Under the pieces are notes generated by a model, which worked only from the letters and a program-made list of their open reading frames with translations, was not told the origin of the DNA and searched no databases. A stretch of 64,000 bases of DNA from Strigops habroptila (Eukaryota; Chordata; Aves; Psittaciformes; Psittacidae). The position numbers and the translations under genes were made by a program. Below are positions 40,965 to 63,631 of the stretch, in pieces (position 1 is the stretch's first letter; each line of letters begins with the position of its first letter). The stretch spans positions 146,112-210,111 of the forward strand of contig NW_022651108.1 of the NCBI RefSeq assembly GCF_004027225.2, in the 5' to 3' direction.

Positions 40965-41965
40965 TTAGGGGTGTCTATTTCCACTTTGGGGGTGTTTATT
41001 CCCAGTACAGGGCATCTATTCTCACTTTGGGGGTGTTTATTCCCAGTTCAGGAGCATATATTCCCAGTTTAAGGGTGTCTATTCCCAGTTTGAAGTGTTT
41101 ATTCCCAGTTTAGGGGTGTCTATTCCCAGTTCGGGGTGTCTATTCCCAGTTCAGGGCATCTATTCTCAGTTTGGGGGTGTCTGTTCCCAGTTTAGGGGCA
41201 TCTATTCCCAGTTTGGAGCATATATTCCCGGTTTAGGGGTGTCTATTCCCAGTTTGGGGCATCTATTCTCACTTTGATGGTGTCTACTCCCAGTTTGGAA
41301 TGTTTATTCCCAGTTTAGGGGTGTCTATTCCCACTTTGGGGGTCTTTATTCCCAGTTTAGGGGTGTCTATTCCCACTTTGGGGGTCTTTATTCCCAGTTT
41401 AGGGGTGTCTATTCCCAGTTTGGAGTGTTTATCCCCAGTTTAGGGGTGTATATTCTCACTTGGGGGGTGTTTATTCCCTGTTTGGGGTGTCTATTCCCAG
41501 TTTAAGGGTGTCTATTCCCACTTTGGGGGTCTTTATTCCCAGTTTAGGGGTGTCTGTTCCCACTTACGGGTATCTATTCCCGGTTTAGGGGTGTCTATTC
41601 CCAGTTTGGAGTGTTTATCCCCAGTTTAGGGGTGTATATTCTCACTTTGGAGGTGTTTATTCCCTGTTTGGGGCGTCTATTCCCAGTTTAAGGGTGTTTA
41701 TTCCCAGTTTGGGGTGTCTATTCCCAGTTTAGGGTGTCTATTCCCAGTTTGGGGTGTTTATTCCCAGTTTGGGGTGTTTATTCCCAGTTTGGGGTGTCTA
41801 TTCCCAGTTTAAGGGTGTCTATTCCCAGTTTGGGGTGTTTATTCCCAGTTTAAGGGTGTCTATTCCCAGTTTGCAGTGTTTATTCCCAGTTTAGGGGTGT
41901 CTATTCCCAGTTTGCAGTGTTTATTCCCAGTTTAAGGGTGTCTATTCCCACTTGGGGGTGTCTAT
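40965..41965. repeat. TTTAGGGGTGTCTATTCCCAG array between FOSB and EXOC3L2
   Basis: About 45 copies of a roughly 21-base unit. About fifteen copies read GTGTTTATTCCC or TCTTTATTCCC, placing AATAAA on the minus strand, the strand of EXOC3L2 approaching from the right. The first such hexamer met from EXOC3L2 is at 41925-41920. Confidence 0.92.
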
Positions 41966-41969
41966 TCCC

Positions 41970-42170
41970 CGGCGCTGACGTCAGGCTCGCAGTGATTCAC
42001 ACGGGGCACACCCCTGTGTGTGTGTGTGTGTCCCCCAAGGTCCCCCCATCCCTTCCCGACATTCCCGCCCGGCGCGGCCGCTTCCGTCCCCACGACCCTG
42101 ACCCGTTATTTATAGCCCTCGCTGCTTCCTGGCGGGAGCCGGATCCGGCACAAGCCTATTTTGGGAATGA
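41970..42170. promoter_or_regulatory. Unique island with CRE, MEF2 and CArG/ETS motifs, putative enhancer
   Basis: Non-repetitive DNA between two arrays. CRE TGACGTCA at 41976-41983, MEF2-consensus TTATTTATAG at 42106-42115, ETS-like TTCCTGG at about 42,126 and CCGGATCC at about 42,140, and a perfect CArG box CCTATTTTGG at 42155-42164. This is the combination found at stimulus-regulated FOS-family enhancers. It lies about 1.3 kb downstream of the FOSB poly(A) signal. The TATAAATAA read on the minus strand could alternatively be a TATA box. Confidence 0.5.
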
Positions 42171-42469
42171 AGGGGCTGGAAAACTGCCCCCTCCCTCACT
42201 GCCAGCCCGGGCTGGGCTGAGACCTGGCACCAGCTCGTGGCACTGATGGTGGCCAAGGGATGCGATGGTGGAGCCGCAGGGTCCCGGCACCGGTTGGGAT
42301 CCGGGTCCATCTCCATGTCCCCCCCCCCCGGGATGCCGGGAAGCGGCAGCGGGTGGATTCCTGGCCCAGCGCTGGCGCGCGGCCGCTTCCTTCCTCGCAC
42401 GAGGAGCCGCATCCTGCGCGGTGCTGGGCCCGGGGTGCGGCTGCGGGTGTGCAGAGGGAGCTGTGGGGA

Positions 42470-42975
42470 TGGGATGAAGGACGGGGATGAAGATGAAGAG
42501 GGGAGTGGGAATGAAGATGGGGATGAAGGTGGAGATGAAGATGAAGAGGGGAGTGGGAATAAAGATGGGGATGAGGATGGGGATGAAGATGAAGAGGGGA
42601 GTGGGAATGAAGATGGGGATGACGATGGAGATAAATTTGGGCTTGAGGATGAAGATTGGGAGGGGAATGGGGATGAGGATGGGGAAGGGATGAAGATGAA
42701 GAAGGGGATGAGGATGGGGAAGGGATGAAGATGAAGAAGGGGATGGGATGGGGATGAAGATGGGAATGGGAAGGAGGATGGGGATGGGATGGAGATGGAT
42801 ATAAAGTTGGGGATGAGGACAGGGATGAGTATGGGGATGGGATGAAGATGAAGAAGAGGATGAGGATGGGATGAAGATGAAGAAGGGGATGGGATGGGGA
42901 TGAAGATGGGAATGGGGAGGAAGATGGGGATGGGATGAAGATGGAGATAAAGTTGGGGATGAGGAGGGGATGGGG
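42470..42975. repeat. GGGGATGAAGATGAAGA array
   Basis: Units such as GAAGATGAAGAGGGGAGTGG and GGATGGGGATGAAGATG. The plus strand is almost without C over 500 bases. It lies just beyond the EXOC3L2 stop codon, inside or after its 3'UTR. Confidence 0.88.
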
Positions 42976-43021
42976 ATGCAGCGGTGATGGGCACTGTCGA
43001 TGCGCACCCATAGGCGCTGTC

Positions 43022-46000
43022 TCAAAGGCGCGGGCGCCGCCGGCGCAGCCGGGCCATGGGTGCGAGGCGTGGGAGCTGGAAGGGCAAACAGCGCCCGGCG
43101 CCGGGCACCGGCAGCTCAGCAAAGAACGCGCGGTGCCGCGATGGTGATGCCGGTGACAGCGGTGCCGGTGCCACGGCCCCGCCGCGCTCCAGGTCCCGCA
43201 GCACCCCCAGGATCTCGTGTCGTGCCGTGGGGCTCCGCAGCCCCCGCGCGTCCAGCACCGCCGCCACGTGCTCCCGCCTGTGGGTCACCCGTCACCAATG
43301 GGCATCAATCGGCACCAATTGCCACCAGTGGTCACCAATGGGGTCCAATGGGCACCAATGGCCTCCAATGGGACCAATGGGCACCAGTGGCACCAGTGGC
43401 CACCAATGGGCACCAGTGGACATCAATGGCCACCAAGGACACCAGTGGGACCAATGGGACCAACGGGCACCAATGGGCACCAGTGGGACCAATGGGCACC
43501 AGAGGGACCAATGGGCACCAGTGGCCACCAATGGGCACAAATGGCCACCAATGGCACTAATGGGCTCCAGTGGCACCAATGGGCACCAATGGCCACCAAT
43601 GGGACCAATGGCACCAATGGCCCCATTGGGCACCAGTGGGACCAGTGGCACCAATGGGTACCAATGGCCACCAATGGGACCAATAGGCACCAATGGCACC
43701 AATGGGCACCAGTGGCCACCAATGGGACCAACGGGCACCAATGGCCACCATTGGGCACCAGTGGGACCAACAGGCACCAATGGTCACCAATGGGCACCAG
43801 GGGGATCAATGGGCACCAGTAGGCACCAATGGGCACAAATAGCCACCAATGGGCACCAGTGGCACCAATGGGCACCAAGGGGACCAATGGCACCAACCCC
43901 ACAGTGCCGGAGATGGGGACACCCCGACGGGTGCCATCACTCACCGGACATCGGGGAAGTCCCTCGCCAGGACCCCGACCTCCATCTGCAGCGCCGCCGT
44001 GTCCTCCAGCACCAGCAGCTCCCGCAGCCGCGGCACCACCGAGTCCAGCCACGGCGAAGCCGAGTCCTGCCAGCGGCCGGGGCTCGGTCATGGGCTCCTC
44101 CGGTGTGCAGCACCCAAAGGGCACCCAAAGAGCACCCAAAGGGCACCCGAAGGGCAACCAAGGGGCAACCAAAGGGCAATCAAAGAACAACCAAAGGGCA
44201 ACCAAAGGGCAACCAAAGAGCAACCAAGGGGCATCCAAAGAGCACCCAAAGGGCAACCAAAGGGCAACCAAGGGGCACCCAAAGAGCATCCAAAGAGGAC
44301 CCAAGGGGGACCCAAAGGGCGTCCAAAAAGCACCCAAAGAGCATCCAAAGGGCAACCAAAGAGGATGCAAAGGGCACCCAAAGGACACTCAAAGCACATC
44401 GAAAAAGCATCCAAAGAGCACCCAAAGGGCAACCAAAGGACACTCAAAGGGCAACCAAAGAGGACACAAAGGGCACCCAAGGAGCACCCAAAGGGGCAAC
44501 CAAAGAGCACCCGAAGGGTAAGCAAAGAGGACCCAAAGGGCAACCAAAGGGCATCCACAGAGCATCCAAAGAGGACCCAAAGAGCACCCAAAGAGCACCC
44601 AAGGAGCACCCAAAGGGCACCCAAAGGGGTGTGCTGGGTCTTACCAGGCGGGTGAAGAGCTCGCGGAGCTGCCGGGCCTCGTCGCTGAGGCGAGCGGCCA
44701 CGCGGGCGCGGGCCTTGGCCGAGGTGCAGACCACGCGCCCCGACAGCAGCGGCCGCACGTACTCCAGCAGCACCCGGCGGTGCAGGTCGCTCACCAGCAC
44801 CTGTGGCAGCACCCATGGGTGTCACCGGCAGCGCCGGGCAGGGCGTGCACCAACGGGGACATCAGCACCCAAGCGATGGGCATCATGAGCTTGGCACCCA
44901 TGGGTGTCATCCCAACCCATGGGCGTCATCCCAACCCAATGGGTGTCATCCCAACCCATAGGCGTCATCCCAACCCAATGGGTGGGTGTCATGATGGGCA
45001 CCACCCAATGGGCACCACCCAACTCAGCACCCAATGGGTGGACACCATGAACATGGCGCGTATGGGTGCCATCCCAGCCAGCACCCAATGGATGGGCATC
45101 ATGAGTATGACACCCATGGGTGTCGTATCAAGACGCAGCACCCACCTGGTAGGGCTCGGGGTGGAGCGGGCGAAGCTTCTGGGCGAAGCTGGTGATGAGC
45201 AGCACGATGGAGTCGAAGGCGTCCGAGCTCGTCAGCCACTTGCGCTTCATCAGCTTGTTGAAGTAGGGCTGGGGTGGGGAGAGGGGCTGGCACCCAAGGG
45301 TGGCACCCAGGCAGCACCCAATGGATGGGCACCATGATGGGCACCACCCATATCAGCACCCAACTGATGGGCACTGATGGATGGGCACAATGAGCATGGT
45401 ACCCATGGGTGTCATCCCAATCAGCACCCAATGGATGGGCACCATGATGGGCAACAACCAATGGGTACCATGAGCATTGCACCCATGGGTGTCACTTTGC
45501 TCAACACCCAACTGATGGCCACCAATTGATGGGCACCATGGGCATCGCACCCATGGGCATCACCCAGCTCAGCACCCAACCAATGGGCACCATGGGCATC
45601 ACACCCATGGGCATCACCCAGCTCAGCACCCAATCAATGGGCATCATGGGCATTGCACTCATGGGCATCACCCAACTCAGTGCCCAACCAATGGGCATCA
45701 TGACCACTGCACCCATGGGCATCACCCAGCTCAACACCCAACAAATGGGCACCATGGGCATCACACCTGTGGGCATCACCCAACTCAACACCCATCGCTG
45801 GGCACCCATCACTCTCCATCTCCCACCCGTCCCAGTGCTGGCACCTTGAGGTCCTCGAAGAGGCGCTGGGTGAGGACGTGGTTGCAGCTCCGGGTCACCT
45901 TGTCCAGGGCGCCCTGGGCCTGGCGCCGCAGCTCCTCGCTCTCGGGGTGCCCGAACTGCGCCAGGCGCTCAGCGAAGCCCCTGCGTGGGGTCAGTGGGTG

Positions 46001-49000
46001 CTGCGGGACCCTGAACCCCCCCCCCCAGCACCCCCAGGGCCATGGGGCGGCCTCACCTGAACGTGGGGCAGCAGTTGACCAGGGCGATGGCGCGGCCGGT
46101 GGCACCGTCGGGTGGGGATGAGTCATTGGGTGCCTCCAGGAACCGCTCCACCTTCCGCTGGAAGCTGAAGCACCCAGGTGGGTCACCCATGGGTGCCATG
46201 GGGACCCGATGCCGTGGGGACCAACACCAGGGGGACCAGCACCATGGGGACCCAATACAATGGGGACCCAACACCATGGGGACCCAACACCATGGGGACC
46301 CAACACAGTGGGGACCCAACACCATGGGGACCAGCACCATAGGGACCCAATACCATGGGGACCCAGCACCATGGGGACCCAATACCATGGGGACCAGCAC
46401 CATGGGGACATAATACAATGGGGACCCAACACCATGGGGACCAGCACCATGAGGACCCAACACAATGGGGACCCAACACCATGGGGACCAGCACCATGAG
46501 GACCCAACACAATGGGGACCCAACACCATGGGGACCAGCACCATGGGGACCCAACACAATGGGGACCCAACACCAACACCATGGGGACCCAACACCATGG
46601 GGACCAGCACCATGGGGACCCAACACCATGGGGACCAGCACCATGGGGACCCAATACAATGGAGACTCAATACCATGGGGACCCAACATGAACACCATGG
46701 AGACCCAAAATCATGGGGACCTGGCTCCATGAAGACCATCACCAATGGGACGTGCCACCCCAGCTCTGTCCTGTGGCTCCCGTCCCCCCGTGGTGCCCAT
46801 GTTCCTGTGCCCATCCCCATGTCCCCCCTGTCCCCACGTCCCACCTATGCAGGAAGGTCACCAGCACGCCCAGCAGACTCTGCGCCATCTCCCTGCCGAA
46901 CTCGGGGGTGATCTGGGGGGCTCGTTCCACGTGGGCCCGCAGCAGCTGTGGGGACACGGCCACCATGGCCCTATGGGGTCCGCAATCACCCAGCACCACA
47001 TCCCCATGGGGTCCCCAACCACCCAGCACCACATCCCCATGGGGTCCCCACCACCACATCCCCATGGGGTCCCCACCACCCAGCAGCACCATGAGGCCGC
47101 TGTGGGGTCCATGGGGGTCCCATGGGTGCCCGTACCCCGGTGACGCGCGTGGCCAGCCCCTCCTGCAGCTCCTGGCTGGTGACCTCCTCAGCCCACGTGT
47201 CCTCACTGAGCTGCAGCTCCTGGGCCAGCGCTGCCTCCACCTTCGCCTGTGGAGGGACACCACCATGGGGACACCACCATGGGGACACCACCATGGGGAC
47301 ACCAGTGCCACCACAGTGCCCATCCCAGTGCCACCATTGAGGCCATCATCCTCCCATCCCAGTGCCACCACAGTTCCCACCATGTTCCCATCCCACCACC
47401 CATCATGACCATTATCATCTCTATCCCAGTGTCACCCTTCTTCCCATCCCAGTGCCATACCGGTACCCATCCCAGTGCCACCACTGAGGCCATCATTCCC
47501 CCATCCCAGTGTCATCCCAGTGTCATACTGGTTCCCACCCCAAAGCCACCCTGGTGCCCATCCCGGTGCCACCACCAAGGCCACCATTGTCCCCCCCTGG
47601 TGCCACCGGTGCCGGGTCCCACCTTGACGGCGCCGATGCAGCTGCTCTCGAGGCTGCGCTGGGTCTCGGGGGGCAGGGGGGGCCCCAGCGCCTGCAGCAA
47701 AGCCCCCACTTCGGGGTGTCCCAGCACCTCCCTGTGGACAGGGGGGACATGGGGGGTCGTTGGGGTGTCATTGGGGTCCCAATGGGGTGTCATTGCCATG
47801 CCAAGGGCTGTCCATCATGCCCGGGAGGGGGGGTCTGGGGTGCCCAGGTAGGGTTTGGGGTGCCCAGGTAGGGTTTGGGGTGCTGTGGGGGTCTCTGTGC
47901 TATAGGGTCTCAGTGCTATAGGGTCGCTGTGCTATAGGGTCTCAGTGCTATAGGGGTCTCAGTGCCACAGGGTCTCAGTGCTATGGGGTCTCTGTGCTAT
48001 AGGGTCTCTCTGCTATAGGATCTCAGTGCTATAGGGGTCTCAGTGCCACAGGGTCTCAGTGCTATGGGGTCTCTGTGCTATAGGGTCTCTCTGCTATAGG
48101 ATCTCAGTGCTATAGGGGTCTCAGTGCTATAGGGTTTCAGTGCTATGGGGTCTCTGTGCAATGGGGTCTCAGTGCTATGGGGGCCCTCACCAGGGGTAAG
48201 TGCTGCTACAGGGGTTCTGTGCTATAGGTGCCACTATGGGGGTCTCAGTGCTATAGGGTCTCAGTGCTATAGGGTCTCTCTGCTATAGGGGTCTCAGTGC
48301 CATGGGGTGTCAGTGCTAAGGGGTCTCAGTGATAAAGGGTCTCAGTGCTAAGGGGTCTCGGTGCTAGGGGGTCTCGGTGCTATAGGGTTTCAGTGCTAAG
48401 GGGTCTCAGTGCTAAGGGGCCTCAGTGCTATAGGGTCTCAGTGCTAAGGGGTCTCAGTGCTAAGGGGTCTCGGTGCTATAGGGTCTCAGTGCTAAGGGGT
48501 CTCGGTGCTAAGGGGTCTCGGTGCTAGGGGGTCTCGGTGCTAAGGGGTCTCGGTGCTATAGGGTCTCAGTGCTATAGGGGTCTCAGTGCTAAGGGGTCTC
48601 GGTGCTGTGGGGGCTCTCACCGGGGGTAGGTGCCGCTGTTCCACTCCAGCAGCACGTAGAGCTCGGTGACCCCGAGCGGCCGCTGCGCCGCGGCCCCGAC
48701 GCGCTGCGCCAGGGCCCGGTGGTACCCGCGGGCATAGACGGCGGCGGCGTCGTACGCGGGCGGGAAGGCGGGAGCCACGTGTCGGCGCACGGAGCGCAGG
48801 TCCTGCAGCAGCCGCGCCGCCAGCGCCGCCAGCTCCGCTCCCAGCCCGGCCCCGGCCCCGGCCGCGGCTCCCGGCGGCGCCGCCTGCGCCAGGCGCTCCC
48901 CGGCCGCCCGCGCCGCCGCCTCCTGCCAGCGCTGCCGCAGCCGCCGCGGCCGCCCCGCGCAGCCCGGCCCCAGCCGCTGGTCCGCGGCGTCCTCCTGCTG

Positions 49001-50625
49001 CAGCACCCGGATAACGGAGCGCAGCAGCGGGAAGGGGCGAGCGGCCGCCACGGCCTCGGCCAGCACGGCCCAGAGCTGCGCCAGCAGCGCCCGGTACAGC
49101 AGAGCCACGTCCCGAGCCTGGCGGCCGGGGGATGGGGACGGGGATGGGGGGGACGGGGATGGGGGGGACGGGGATGCGGCCGCGCACTCGGCTTCCAGAG
49201 CGATGATCTGCTCGTCGGCCGCCACCAGCTCCCGCCGCTGGATCAGCTCCAGGATCTCCAGCACTGGGTGAGGGACACAGGGGTGATGGCCCAGAGCTGT
49301 GTCCCTCCATGGCCCCGTCCCCATGGCCTTGCATCCCCGCACCCTTATGCCACCATCCCCATGTCTCGTGTCCCCATCCCCATGGTGTCCCCACATCCCC
49401 ATCCCTTTGCCCCCATTCCCGAGTCCCACATCCCCATGTCCCATCCTCACACAATCCCCATCTCCACGTCTCCGTGTCCCACATCCCACCCCCTTGTCCC
49501 CATCGCCATCTCCCGTTCCCACCTCCCCATGTCCCCACGTCCCACCTCCACATCCCCATGTCCCCATGTGCCATCTCCACATTCCCACATCCCCCATGTC
49601 CCCACGTCCCACCTCCACATCCCCATGTCCCCATGTGCCATCTCCACATTCCCACATCCCCCATGTCCCCATGTGCCATCTCCACATTCCCACATCCCCC
49701 ATGTCCTCATGCACACACATCCCCATCTCCATGTCCTCACGTCCCCATGTCCCATATCCCCACGTCCTCATGTCCCATCTCTAGGTCCCCACATCTCCGT
49801 GTCCTCATGTCCCATCTCCATATCCCCATGTCCGCATATCCCATCCCCATGTCCCGTGTCCCCACGTCCCCATGTTCCTACGTCCCCATGTCCCCATGTC
49901 CCATCTCCATGTCCCCATGTGCCACCTCCACATTCCCACGTCCCTCATGCCCACACATCCCCATCTCCATGTCCCACCTCCGTGTCCCCACGTCCCCACA
50001 TCCCCATGCCCCATCCCCATGTCCCCATATCCCCGCGTCCCCATGTCCCCATGTCCCCATGCCCCATCCCCATGTCCCCATACCCCATGTCCCCATGTCC
50101 CTATGCCTCATCCCCATGTCCCCATATCCCCATCTCCCCATGTCCCATCCCCACGTCCCATCCCCGCGCCCCCCTTCCCCCCTCCCTGCGCCCCATCGCA
50201 CACCCCTCACCCGAGAGCGGCTCCTTGTCCTTCCCTCTCCCGTCCGTGCCCTGCCCCGCTCCGTCCCCGTCGCCTCCGGCCGCCCCGTCCGCGCTGTCCG
50301 CGGTGGCCGCTCGCTCCGCGCCGGCCCCGCGCTGTCCCCAGGGGGTCGGCACCGCGAGCCGCAGCCAGGACCCGCGTTTGGTGCCGCTGGGCTCGTCCTT
50401 GCGGCGCCGCCGGCCCAGGTCCTCGGAGCGGCGCCGCGCTCGGGCATCGCCGCCGGGTCCCGGCCCCGGCCCCGGGGGGGCACCGCGCCGGGAGCGCCCG
50501 AACGGGCCGAGCCCCACCAGCAGCTCCAGCGTGGCGCGGCGCCGGAACCGGCTCTCGGGGCTGGCGGCGAACGGGTCCCCGGGCTCGTCCTCGTCCTCCC
50601 GCGGCGGCTTCCTCAGCAGCGGCAT
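43022..50625 (-). CDS. EXOC3L2: Exocyst complex component 3-like 2, 11 coding exons
   Basis: Member of the Sec6/EXOC3 family of tethering proteins; human EXOC3L2 is linked to exocyst-type vesicle traffic in endothelium. Exons: 50625-50211, 49263-48621, 47731-47623, 47246-47136, 46945-46845, 46164-46057, 45980-45845, 45268-45146, 44800-44645, 44066-43945, 43277-43022. They total 2,280 bases in one unbroken frame, 759 residues. The N-terminal exon ([19 protein letters not shown]) is disordered and Arg/Gly-rich. The Sec6-type helical domain follows, with [85 protein letters not shown] and [20 protein letters not shown]. The end is RLRRRRPRL. The ATG lies four bases inside an exon with an acceptor, so a leader exon exists upstream. 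Identity among the EXOC3L family rests on adjacency to MARK4. Confidence 0.88.
43290..43895. repeat. CACCAATGGGCACCAGTGG array in the last EXOC3L2 intron
   Basis: Nine-base CACCAATGG/GGCACCAGT modules in 18-27 base combinations across the whole intron. Confidence 0.92.
44105..44635. repeat. GGGCACCCAAA array in EXOC3L2 intron 9
   Basis: About 48 copies of an 11-base unit GGGCACCCAAA, with GGGCAACCAAA and GAGCATCCAAA variants. Confidence 0.93.
44815..45130. repeat. CACCCATGGGTGTCATCCCA array in EXOC3L2 intron 8
   Basis: ACCCATGGGTGTCATCCCA and ACCCAATGGGTG units; related sequence recurs in the next intron. Confidence 0.85.
45285..45835. repeat. CACCCATGGGCATCACCCA array in EXOC3L2 intron 7
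   Basis: Units of about 50 bases combining CACCATGGGCATCACACCCA and TGGGCATCACCCAGCTCAG. Confidence 0.88.
46195..46725. repeat. ACCATGGGGACCCAAC array in EXOC3L2 intron 5
   Basis: About 30 copies of a 15-17 base unit ACCATGGGGACCCAAC, with GACCAGCACCATG alternates. Confidence 0.92.
46965..47100. repeat. CACCACATCCCCATGGGGTC repeat in EXOC3L2 intron 4
   Basis: Four to five copies of a unit of about 33 bases containing CACCACATCCCCATGGGGTC, next to the exon 5 acceptor. Confidence 0.8.
47250..47600. repeat. CATCCCAGTGCCACCA array in EXOC3L2 intron 3
   Basis: Copies of CCATCCCAGTGCCACCACTG and related sequence, following a short ACCACCATGGGGAC run. Confidence 0.82.
47850..48610. repeat. AGTGCTATAGGGTCTC array in EXOC3L2 intron 2
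   Basis: About 45 copies of a 16-17 base unit AGTGCTATAGGGTCTC, with AGTGCTAAGGGGTCTC dominating the end nearer exon 2. Confidence 0.93.
49275..50165. repeat. CCCCATGTCCCATCTCCACA array in EXOC3L2 intron 1
   Basis: Units CCCCATGTCCCA and ATGTGCCATCTCCACATTCC, with a 60-odd base higher-order repeat near 49,530-49,700. Confidence 0.9.
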
Positions 50626-50639
50626 GGCCTGGGGGGGGG

Positions 50640-51350
50640 AACGGGGGTGGCACCGTGAGCCCCGAGGTGGGCAACGGGACCCCCGGGTGCGGCAACGGGA
50701 CCCAGTGTGAGGCAACGGGACCCCCGAGCGTGGCAACGGGACCCAGTGTGCGGCAACGGGACCCAGTGTGGGGCAACGGGGCCCCCGAGCGTGGCAACGG
50801 GACCCAGTGTGCGGCAATGGGACCCAGTGTGGGGCAACGGGACCCCGGAGCGTGGCAACGGGACCCAGTGTGGGGCAACGGGACCCCCGAGTGCGGCAAC
50901 GGGACCCAGTGTGGGGCAACGGGACCCACAAGCGGGACATAGGGTGACGCTATGATCCCCAATTGGTGGCATCAAGACCCCCAAGTGGGGGCACCGTGAC
51001 CCCGTTGTGCAAAGCCCTTGTGCAGCCCTTGCACGAGCATTCACACCCCACACCCCCCCGCGTGTGCAAAGCCCTTTGCACGCTCCCCACGGCCCCTGGC
51101 ACACGTACCCCTGGCACTGGTGCTGTGCTGGTGTCACTGGTGATACTGGTGCCGCGCTGGTGACACTGGTGACACTGGTGCCGTGCTGGTGACTCTGGTG
51201 CTGGTGACACTGGTGCTGGTGACACTGGTGCTGTGCTGGTGACACTGGTGCTGGTGATACTGGTGCCGCGCTGGTGACACTGGTGCTGTGCTGGTGACTC
51301 TGGTGCTGGTGACACTGGTGCCGCGCTGGTGACACCGGTGACGGTGACCA
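50640..51350. repeat. Two arrays upstream of the EXOC3L2 start
   Basis: From 50,675 to 50,940 the unit is GGCAACGGGACCCAGTGTG (about 20 bases). From 51,110 to 51,350 it is GGTGACACTGGTGCTG. Between them lies unique sequence without a recognised exon. Confidence 0.88.
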
Positions 51351-52213
51351 GAGGTTTCCTGAGGAAGCGGCCGCCCATGGCCGGGGCAGGGTCAGCCCCG
51401 GTTCCGCTGGGTCACCGGGGACGAGGGGGACACGAGGGGGACACGGGGGGGAACCCCGAGGGATGGCACCGGGGACACGGAGGTGACGAGGGGCAGGGGC
51501 ACGGGGGGACCCCAAGTGTCACAGGGGACGGGACAACGGCGGCGCAGGGGCCCCCGTTTCAGCCGGGGACGCGTCCCGGGTGCCACAAGGGGGTGGGACC
51601 TTGGTGGCACCGGGGGCTCCATGTGCCCCACGGATGGGACCCCGGGGGCCCTGGGGGACCTCATTGGTCGGTGTGGGGGGACCCCGGTGACAGAGGGGGG
51701 ACCCCTCGTGTGATGCGGGGACACGTCCTGAGGGGCACAAGGGACGCGCCGTGTCCCGGGGGGGGGGGGTGATGGCGCCGCCGGGGATCCCCCGTTTGGC
51801 CCCGGTGGCACAAGGGGACCCCCCGCGCCCACGGGCGGGCCCGACCGGCGGCACTAGGACCCGGGGGAGCCCGGCCCCGGGTTAAATCCCGCCCCTTTCT
51901 CCCCGATTGGCCAGCGCGCCAACCAATCGAAAAGGCGCCCCGCCGCTGACCCCTCCCCTTAGCAGGGAGTGGGGCGGGGCGGGCTGTCTCCATGCTTAAG
52001 CTCAGCCAATAGGAAGAGCGGACGGTGCGTTGTGATTGGCTGACAGCGCCTTATGGGCGTGGCTAGCGTGGGTATTAAAGCGCGGCTGCTTTAAGGGGCG
52101 TGGCCAAGGCGCCGTTAAGCTCCGCCCAGCGCCGGTTCCGGTTCCGGTGCGGCCCATGGCCGCCGCCGCCCGCTGAGGGCCCGGCCCGGCCCGGCCCGGC
52201 CCCGCCGGTCACG
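51350..52213. promoter_or_regulatory. Divergent EXOC3L2-MARK4 promoter
   Basis: CpG-rich region with four CCAAT boxes: inverted at 51906-51910, direct at 51923-51927 and 52006-52010, inverted at 52035-52039. GGGCGGGGCGGG lies at about 51,972-51,983 and GGGGCGTGGCC boxes at about 52,055-52,106. MARK4 begins 175 bases after the last CCAAT. Any EXOC3L2 leader exon should also lie here; none could be fixed. Confidence 0.65.
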
Positions 52214-63629
<11,416 letters not shown>

Positions 63630-63631
63630 GT

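Noticed and set aside
50950-51378. Minus-strand frame starting MGGRFLRKPL as an alternative EXOC3L2 start
   Set aside because: It runs at once into the GGTGACACTGG array, and no in-phase donor to the 50628 acceptor was evident.
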